DNA from: Rotaria sp. Silwood1 | Lineage: Eukaryota; Rotifera; Eurotatoria; Philodinida; Philodinidae | Direction of reading: 5' to 3' | Assembly (NCBI GenBank): GCA_905250075.1 | Contig: CAJNOP010000039.1 | Span: 488,172 to 552,171 of the forward strand | DNA length: 64,000 bases | Translations under genes and position numbers: made by a program | Shown here: positions 55,701 to 64,000 of the stretch, piece after piece | Numbering within the stretch: the first letter of the stretch is position 1 | Layout of the letters: the number at the start of each line of letters is the position of its first letter | The notes under the pieces: generated by a model | The model's database searches: none | What the model was told of the DNA's origin: nothing | Seen by the model: only the letters and a program-made list of their open reading frames with translations

Positions 55701-58700
55701 TCAATTCGAAGTCTATCATCATTAGTCGTATTCTTTCCTAAATCCACTTCTCGAAACAGTTCAATTCGTTTAGCTTTTGCCATGAATTGGTTCTCATTGA
55801 CATTGACACTTAGTTCCAGTATTCCATTTACGTAGATTTTGACAACTTTCTTTTGAAACGATATATGCAAACGAAAATATTCATTCAATTTCAATGTTGA
55901 ATCACTTTTGTTTTGTGTTCCATTACTAGATAGAATAATTTTACTATTATGTGTAATATAAATTTCTGATTGTGTATTCAATGTCAATAGTGTCAATTGT
56001 TCGTTATTCGTTGGCCAATTAGGTATGCAAATGTCGAGAATAAGTGTATATTCGCACCATTGATTAGCTGATTTGTCTAGAACGAGATATGTTTTATTTC
56101 CAAATAATTGTACGACGGACTCATCAGTTCCAGCAATTGTTCTAAAATATTTGGATTCATCAATGTCAACTTGTTTCTTCTTTTTCTCCCATATGTTCTC
56201 TTCGAATGGTTCATTAAACGGAACAAGTAATTGACTAGAAAATTGTTGTTGATTCTTACTGAACGTGATAGTGTTTGCTTGTTTTCGATGTTCTTTCAAC
56301 TGTTGATAATCGATTGCTACATAGAATAAGCCATAGGTGAATAGACGTCGAATATGTTCCTCCGAAAGAGCATATTTCCAAATGCCGAGATTCTTTATTC
56401 CGACGGCAATATTAGGTAAAATATGAAAATTTAGTTTCGCCATCTTCGTAGTTTCAAAAGCAACGTGAAATTTTCGACATTCATTATTGAAGTAGATTGT
56501 CATTTGTTGTTCTTTCGGATCGAATATGATTGCAGTTCGTATTTCGTTTTCGATTTTGCTTATTGAGATTTGCACTGAGAATATTTCTGTATTCTCTAGT
56601 GTAAATAACAAAACATCTAATTTTGTGTCAGTTTCGTTTTCAACTTCTGTTAAAATTTTAAAATCAAAACTGATTGTCAATGACGAAGCATAATTATCGA
56701 TCGCAAGTGGTAAACCATTACTATTTTCTGGTAAGACTAGCTGATGATCATCCATAGGGAAACCTGTTTCAAGGTGATGTTCGCTTACAAAATCACGCAG
56801 AAAAATCGTCGATGTTGTACTTCGTTGTGTATGAAAATTATTTTGAACTTGATCATCAATCAAATAAGCGCTGTAAGGATAAGCAACAATAGAATTTTCG
56901 ATATTGATTAATTTCGGCATCAGTAATGGTTTGTAACCTTTGGGCAATGGACATTTTGTCATGTCTTCTGGACTAAAAATTAGTTCACAACGACTACTAG
57001 AATAAGAACGCACTTGTAAAGAAACACCAGGAAAATAGGTGGTACCCTGCCGTCCATTTGGTAACATATTACATTTTGTCGTTGTCGATGCGATATTTGA
57101 TTGATGTTCAAAAGCTTTACCAAGATAGTTTCCATTGAGCCAATATTTGATACAAATATTTTCACCGTCAATTTCAATACCACAACCACAAACATCATTT
57201 TTTTTCCACCGAATATCATCAGAAGTAAAATGAAATTCTTCATTATTATAAAGTGTACCTCGTGATCCATCGTATGACCATGAATACGTATCATCGCCTA
57301 TTCCACGAGCATCATCTGGAACAGGTATAAATCCATTTGTTGCCCATCCAATTTGAATAATGTCACTAACTAGTATTTTAACACAATAATACCATTTACC
57401 TTCACTTACGTGTACATTATCAACAATATATGTTGGAAATGGTCCATTTGTGTTTTTAGGATTCGGAGAAATTCGTCCTTTGAATTTATGATTATTACCA
57501 CATCCTTCGAATACGCTTGAGTCACTAATGTTGAGTGGCATTGGAACAATTGAAGGTTCATTACTTCCAATTCGACCTCTTCTAAACGATTCAATTTCAA
57601 TTTCGGATGCATATGGTTTCCAACCATTATATTTTAATATGTTCGTCGATAGTGAGTTAACAATCAATTGATTGCTATTAATATCATCATTGTTCCAAAC
57701 GTATGACGAAAATTTATGCTTACTATTTACAACTATCACATCATGCAATAATTGGCTGTTATTACCATTATCGTTGTGTACGATTTCATTTGAGCTTAGA
57801 CACTTATCTAAACTTAAACAATACTGTTCCAAATGTTGTCTATTCAATAATCGTAAATCAGATAGTTGCCGACAATTATTCGATAATGAATCAGATATGG
57901 ATAATTTGACAATAATGGGTGCATATGGTTTTTGCATGAATACTTCGACGAGAGTTTTATCATTCAATATATGAAATAAAACGGCTACTGAGCGACGTTT
58001 CAGTTGTAATAACGGTACAGATTCATTTGTCGACGTATCAATTTGTATGAAATATGCCAATGCATCGAACAATGAATGTATGGCTGCATTTGTTTCGTTT
58101 GCTTTTGGTAACAAGTGTAGATTAGGTGGTGAGACATCGATTTCAATATGTAGTTCATCAATTGTCACTGTTTTAATTTCATTCGTTTCTAAATATTGAA
58201 TCAAATAGGTCGACGTATCGGGTATGTCCGAATCACTAGCATTCGTGTCAATTTCTATGATAGTTGCCAATTGAAATTCATTACTTTCTTCATCGGTATA
58301 TATTTTTACGATTGAACCTAAACAAAAAGGTTGAATATATCCACCCAATATACATAGAGATGCAACCAAACAATTCATTTGGACCATGCTGTCATCTTCG
58401 AGTAATTTCAAATAAGTATTGTCCTTGCTTGATGTGACAGTGTTAAAAATCAACTCTGTTGCCACCATTTGCCATGTTGATTTTACAGACATTACTGTAC
58501 GATATAAATAGATCAGTTCGGTGATAATATATGATGGAATTTGTTGTGCAATGAAACTATTCCCAATGCAAAATAGAGTCTTGGTCAAAAAGTTCTCAAT
58601 AACACCCCTTGATTCCTTGTTTGCATGCTTCGGTATTAGGTAACGTAAAATTTTCAACGCGAGAAAACTGGTAACACTATTTTGATAGGTGTGATAGATG

Positions 58701-61690
58701 TACAACAATTTTTCAATGTAATCAATCGTTGCACAAACAGATTGAACATGTTCGTAAAAATGAACAAGACGAAGTAGAAGTATCAACCATTGGTTTATAC
58801 AGAGTTCAATATCAAATTTTGATGATAGACCATATGTAACATTTGATGTATCATCTTCCGTTGTTGTTGCTCTTTTAATGAACCAAGCAATGGCAAGATT
58901 ATCTAAAGAATTCTTTTTATTATTTAAAGAACAAGTAGTTTCGTTTTCTGTATCAATTGGCATCATTTGTGTCAATCCTTTCAGTTCGTTTAAAATCAAA
59001 GTATTGAAAACAAATTTCTGTTGTTCGTTTAGAACTTTATTGTCGGCACCTTTCTGTTCAGCCAATTCAATAGTTTCACACAGTTTCAATACGAACAATC
59101 GAAACCAATTGTATCCAATCAATTTTCTATAGAATCCAACATTGTTCGTGTACTCTGATTTTTCAACAAAGCTAACAAACAATGTGAATAATGTGTATAC
59201 AAATTGATCACGGTATAAATACTCAATATCAACTGCTTCATATGATAAGTTAAGCAAGTTGAACATATTTCGCCATAAGAACTTTGGTTCAGAGGTGATC
59301 GATTGTAATATATAGGACAGAATAGTTTTAATTATAGAATAATAAATGTTTCTAATTTTTTCTTTCAGATTGCAAGTTGATGCTTCAATATTTTCTAAAT
59401 AGGACCATTCTAAGTCTGTATTTCTCAAGCATGGTAAATAAACAGACAAGATAGTTAAGACCAGACTTTGATTTTCAATACTTAATACTTTTTGAATAAA
59501 CATTTGAATAAATCGGTACGTTATCATTCTTGTCATTGCTCGTTCATACTGCCGTGACATACATTGAATAAGTTCATCTGATTCCAATTGTTTTTCTTCG
59601 CTTGTCACCGTTTTGTAAAGATCACCATAAAGGTAACCATCAATTGTTCGATTTAAGATACTTTCATTATCGGACTTTTGTCTAATAGCTTGTTTTTTGG
59701 CTATTATCAATCTTTTAAATCGTATACAAGCATTCATTGTATTTCGAAGCAATTGAAAGACACGTTTCGCTGTTGTCCATCGTGAGACTTGTCGCTTGAA
59801 TGACGGTTTTATTTTATGTTCTATTGGTGTCATTATTTGTGTACTTGTTATTGATTGCAGAAGATCTTCATTAATAATTGGAATTGAATTACTTGCTTGG
59901 ACGGATGACAAAAGAAATAATGCATTCATTTTTATTTGTTTGCAAAGTTCATTACAGTCACCACCTTGTGCTTTTGTTGTGGCGAATAATGTTTGAACAT
60001 GACTGGCATATTCATAGATTGATAAAAGTTTACAGTGTGGTCTTTTATTATCCGTTTGAGCTAGTTCATGTTTAGCTAAATTAATTCGACGATAATGTTT
60101 AATATAAACAGCAAATACAGCAGCAAATGCATCATTTGCTTGTTGTTCAATCGATTTTTGTAATAAACGTTGTCTGTCTTTCATATGTTCTTTCATTTTT
60201 GATATCAATTGTGCACCCTGATTAGTATTATTATAAACTGACATGACAAATTCATGATCAAATGGTGGTCGTTCAATTTCATCAGTCAATGTTAATTGAC
60301 TGTAAGTAGCTAAAGGAGATTCGAACAAATCTAATAGATATTTATTATTTTCTATTATTGTTCTTTCACAACCACCAGCAAACAAGAGTGACTTTAATTT
60401 ATCGGCATGTTTTCTTTCTGTTAAATTCTGTTGTGAACCAGTAATCATGACATTACAGATCTTGCCTAACAGCCAACAAATACAATGTAGATTATTGTTT
60501 TCGCATGCTTCACCATTTGCATTTTGAACTATATATTCGACGAGTATTGGCATAGTAGTTGTGAATATGAGTTGAATTATTTCAAAGTTAAATATCTCAT
60601 TTGTTTTTGTCATTAGACACAAACCCGCAAACATTGAATTGAATAAATCATTCATTATGATTAGTTTATCAATATGATTACTTAATATGTGATTTATATA
60701 CTTAACTACCAGAGATGATGCAGTAGTTGGAGCAGCCGTTGTAGAAATTTCATTATCAGACTCTTTGTTTTGATTCTTTTTCAACTTACATTCCGATACT
60801 AATCGCCCTAATAGAAGTTGTTGAAATGACATCAGTATTTTTTTCAGTTGTTGCTGTTGTTCATGATTTATTTCATTCGATGATTTGAAGCAGCTGTCGA
60901 TAAATGAATAAAGTATTTTCAATGCTGTAATTTGTTCTGTCTGGTTGTCATTGTCTGTACATAGAATTTCGATCCAGCTTAGTAAGACAACGTTTTTCGT
61001 CAACTCTTTGCATAATTGTTGTACAAACATTGGATGTTTATTTTCCATTATATGTTTGTGAATAAATGATAACTTTTCTATAAATGACGATGTCCGTACA
61101 TCAAAAACGTGAAGAATAGCCTTGGATGCTTGACTACATATGACCGCCTGCTCAGACTTTCCATCGTCAATACACACTAGTTTCAGCAAAGTTTCAAACC
61201 ATGTTTGTAATTGATCGTTCATTGCAAATGCATTTAAATCGAGGTGACTATGTGATGCAGATACTGTGGAAGATAGAATTGCTTGTGTAACTTCATCGTT
61301 TCTGGTCAATAAATTATTATCAAGATTCGATTTTGCAGAACATAAAATTTCCAAATGTGTTGTACATAATCGTAAGCAAACAGTTAAAATATGGACGACA
61401 ACTGCATCCCAAGTCTCTATTGTCATGATTGTTAGTTTTTCAATGATTTGAAACAACCATTTAAACGTATCTGGATGAAACTCGAATGACATAGAACTAT
61501 TGACTAAGTCACGTTCTGATTGTTTGATTGCATTAACTTCATTATCAAAGTCAATATGTGCCAGAATAATAGATGATAAGAATAGCCCGGTAAATTGTTT
61601 ATCATTCAATTTCATCAGTTCAGTATTTGGATATACTCCAACTTTTTTTAAATAATTCAATGAAACTAATCGTCTTTCCTCTAAAAACAT
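49785..61690 (-). CDS. giant SPRY/ConA-like/HECT E3 ubiquitin ligase (HECTD4/HERC1-like)
   Basis: Three exons: 61690-54339 (7352 nt), 53665-51831, 49957-49785; 9360 nt in total, 3119 aa, all phases close. Residues 1-1300 are helical repeat-like with no clear domain; about 1170-1220 has an SH3/Tudor-like strand (LGSIVKIYTDEE). A SPRY domain spans about 1385-1580 (KWYYCVKILVSDIIQIGWA, YSWSYDGSRG, YWLNGNYLGKAF). Two ConA-like/LamG-like jelly rolls follow (about 1665-1800 and 1875-2005), then a UBA-like helix set near 2095-2125 (LNPSIDREKMEDLLAFSKF). The C-terminal HECT domain starts near 2760 (QGGPYRDSITRI, FIGQLMGMAIR) and ends with the catalytic Cys about 3067 in LPRSHTCFFTIDLP and an acidic tail TSDSDSED. 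SPRY plus HECT without RCC1 or WD40 fits HECTD4 better than HERC1. Intron 2 is 1873 nt and lies between Arg and the catalytic Cys. Confidence 0.9.
49958..51830 (-). other. 1.87-kb intron inside the HECT active-site region
   Basis: Donor cttccac|gtaagtag and acceptor gttttag|gttcac; phase splits an Arg codon. No transposase or gene recognised within; a plus frame at 50727-50993 has no family. Sequence is slightly less AT-rich than the left half of the window. Confidence 0.8.
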
Positions 61691-63371
61691 GAATCCTTTT
61701 TTGAATGATGTACGTCTTTAGTCGATTCGAGATAGGCATTAGATATTTCTAGATAGAAGACTAAAGTTTAACATATTCGATCTGACGATATCTTCAAATA
61801 TTCAGGCAATAATCTATTATGAATAGTCGTTGTTACCATATTTTATTAAATTGTTACTCAGAATCTGCGAAGAAAATTTTTTCAATGGAATAGACAATTA
61901 CACAGGCACACATTTAGTTAAATTGATTAAGACAGGTAAGTATTAAAATCTCTAATTAACTAAATATTACGTTTTTAAAACGAATACTTAGAGATGTTAG
62001 TACAAGTCTGAAAGACATATCGAGATAAAGACTTCATGCATTATTTAAGGATAATCATCAACCTATATTCAGTAAAAAATGTCGATGGATCACTTAGAAA
62101 AAATTTGTCATCATGATGAATGAACATCAAGCTCAAGGATCAGAAGCTTGATAGAGATTATCTTTGGATAGTCCTAAGTTTATCGTATGCTCCCTCAAAA
62201 ACTCAATCACTTAAAACTAAATGTTGAGGTTTACACATTTTTCTCGTGTAATTACATTTGTTTGGATAAAACTAACGAGTAAAATGAACACTTCTAGTTA
62301 TTCTTCATCTTATATTTTTCTACTTTTACTTGAATTATTTTCTATTATATATAATTCAAGTGAAGAAAAAACGCAACAGACAAATGAAGTATTTTTTTTA
62401 TTGGAAAATATGCTGAAAGAGGTCTTAATTTCAACGGATAATCTTGTACAGATACCACTCTGCAAGTAAACGTCGTTTTTCTGCACTGAAATAAGATGAA
62501 AAGTAACTTCTATATGCACCATGAGAATGAGCTTTCAACACGGAATACTGTATCTACGATCATTGATAGTTACGTATATTTTTAGGGTTCGGTTATAGTG
62601 CATGACTGTGTGGAAAAATCTCTCAAAAAACGACTTGATCATTTTTCGAAATAACGCGTTCTCATATCACACTACGTATTTGTTTTCTTCAAGAATGTTG
62701 CATACAAAAACTTTCTTCTGCTTATATATTAGCGACTAATACAATCAAAGTTCTATGTTTATGAATATCACCACAAATTTCAAGAAGATCATGTGAAGTA
62801 ACTCTTATGAATAGAAATAAAAATGGTTCTTTAAGTTTATATTTATTGAAATCGCTATACATTTTGATTAACTAAAACGGTAAAATATCGTTCGAAACAC
62901 CATCTGCGGTTCTATTCAATCAATACCGACATATTAAAAAAGAAGTCAATGTGAACGATGCTCCCACTCGATACTAAATGAATTATTTCATGAAACACAA
63001 GGTGTAAATATGTGTCGAAGTATATAGTTAGATAAGTGAACGACTGCTATCCCTCGAACAACCTTATAGGTCGTACGAGACATACAAATTACATTAGGAT
63101 ATCTGACTTAAAATTATAATATGATCAAAATGAGTAATATTCTTGATTGTGTGTAAAACGGATTTATAACATTTCACGCGTTAATGCGAACTCGATTACA
63201 CTGAAAACTTTCATGCCTAAATGAGTTATAAAATATATATAGTTTACATCTCAATAAAAGATTCAGTAATGAGTAGATTTTACAGTTGAAAAGTTGTCTT
63301 TTTTTTGCAATTAGAAGCATACTGAAATATGTATGTCTCTAAGCCTGAAGCAAAATATGTTTAGAACATCA
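61691..63371. other. upstream region of the HECT gene, no confident gene
   Basis: A plus frame from ATG at 62284 (MNTSSYSSSYIFLLLLELFS, ending VQIPLCK at 62469) resembles a short secreted peptide with a hydrophobic N-terminus, but there is no support beyond composition. Otherwise nothing seen. Confidence 0.45.
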
Positions 63372-63814
63372 CTAACCAATCCAAATATGCTTGTATCGAT
63401 CACGTTGTTGCTGGTTCAATCTTTGGCATGCTGTACATTGTGGTCCATTGGTAGGTCCACAATATCCATCACTTGTTCCATCATCTGGCATAACTCTACG
63501 ACCACAATAGAATGTCGTCGGTAGCTGACTACTGCATCGTGCTGGTGCACCGTCGCTATTGACAAGCCATCCTCGAGGCAGAATTCGTTTCTGAACATCA
63601 AGCAACATACACGATGAACAATTGCAACCATTCGTTGGTCCACATTTACCATTACAGCAGTTACACTGTGATCCATCGAGTGTACCACCACAGTAGAATT
63701 TTCCTGTGCTACCCAAACGAGCATATCGACCTCGACTATTAAGTGTTCTCTCGAGACGATCATCAAATACTGTAGTACTTTCATTAGTAGACGTTGCTGA
63801 TGAATTACTACGAA
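63372..63814 (-). CDS. 3' exon of a cysteine-rich CGPTNG-repeat protein (partial)
   Basis: Minus-strand exon starting after tatttttag at 63815 and ending at TAG 63374-63372. It encodes about 147 aa. After a Ser/Thr-rich linker (RSNSSATSTNESTTVFDDRL) come two similar modules: FYCGGTLDGSQCNCCNGKCG-PTNGCNCSSC and FYCGRRVMPDD...DGYCGPTNGP-QCTACQRL, that is YCG-x(n)-CGPTNG-x-C-x2-C. The repeat is probably a disulphide-knotted extracellular (or zinc-binding) module; I recall similar modules in rotifer and tunicate proteins but cannot name a function. The 5' exons, presumably with any signal peptide, lie beyond the window. The last codons GG|TTAG could also hide a donor (g|gttagt), in which case the gene continues. 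Confidence 0.65.
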
Positions 63815-64000
63815 CTAAAAATAAAGTTTTATCATGATAAATTTAGTAAAAGAGCTATGATTTTTCTGGAGTAGTAGGTGTTTAGCAAATCATAATTTAG
63901 ACATATCATTTTAAGCGAGCTGAAATTATTGAAAATCAGTGCTTTTCTCTAGTCTGAAGTAATCTATACAAAATAAGCGAAACTTATTTGTCAATAACTG

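Overview
This is an AT-rich eukaryotic (metazoan) window. Its coding sequence is cut by many GT-AG introns, most of them about 45-65 nt. It looks like a bdelloid rotifer, most likely Rotaria-like. The reasons are the very low GC, the tiny introns, a polypyrimidine-AG directly upstream of many start codons (compatible with spliced-leader trans-splicing, known in rotifers), an ARM-TIR gene, a cysteine-rich CGPTNG repeat protein, and a decayed member of a single-pass membrane family I recognise from bdelloids. There is a 10-base assembly gap at 27031-27040. No rRNA, tRNA or CRISPR was seen. Exon coordinates were worked out by hand from splice motifs and frame closure; no alignment was run.

Left part (1-25 kb), mostly plus strand: the 3' end of an unrecognised gene; WDR47 (microtubule-associated WD40 protein); a theta-class glutathione S-transferase; an NK6-class homeobox gene with sparse flanks; on the minus strand a TMEM216/TMEM17-family ciliary transition-zone protein; then a mitochondrial branched-chain aminotransferase closely followed by nicastrin. 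Four of the large introns or spacers here hold mobile-element relics: two long foldback hairpins, a MITE, and a dead mariner transposase.

Middle part (25-46 kb), gene-poor and eroded: two short minus-strand exon groups (one running into the assembly gap), a minus-strand ARM-TIR gene with an in-frame TGA, a broken copy of the bdelloid membrane family, a plus-strand ABCB/P-glycoprotein full transporter of at least 28 exons, and another 700-bp foldback hairpin.

Right part (46-64 kb), all minus strand: a secreted purple acid phosphatase with an in-frame TAA, a giant (3119 aa) SPRY-ConA-HECT ubiquitin ligase, and the 3' end of a cysteine-rich repeat protein. The genes form no operon or pathway. 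The themes are housekeeping and development on the left, and stress, defence and detoxification genes plus decaying repeats in the middle.
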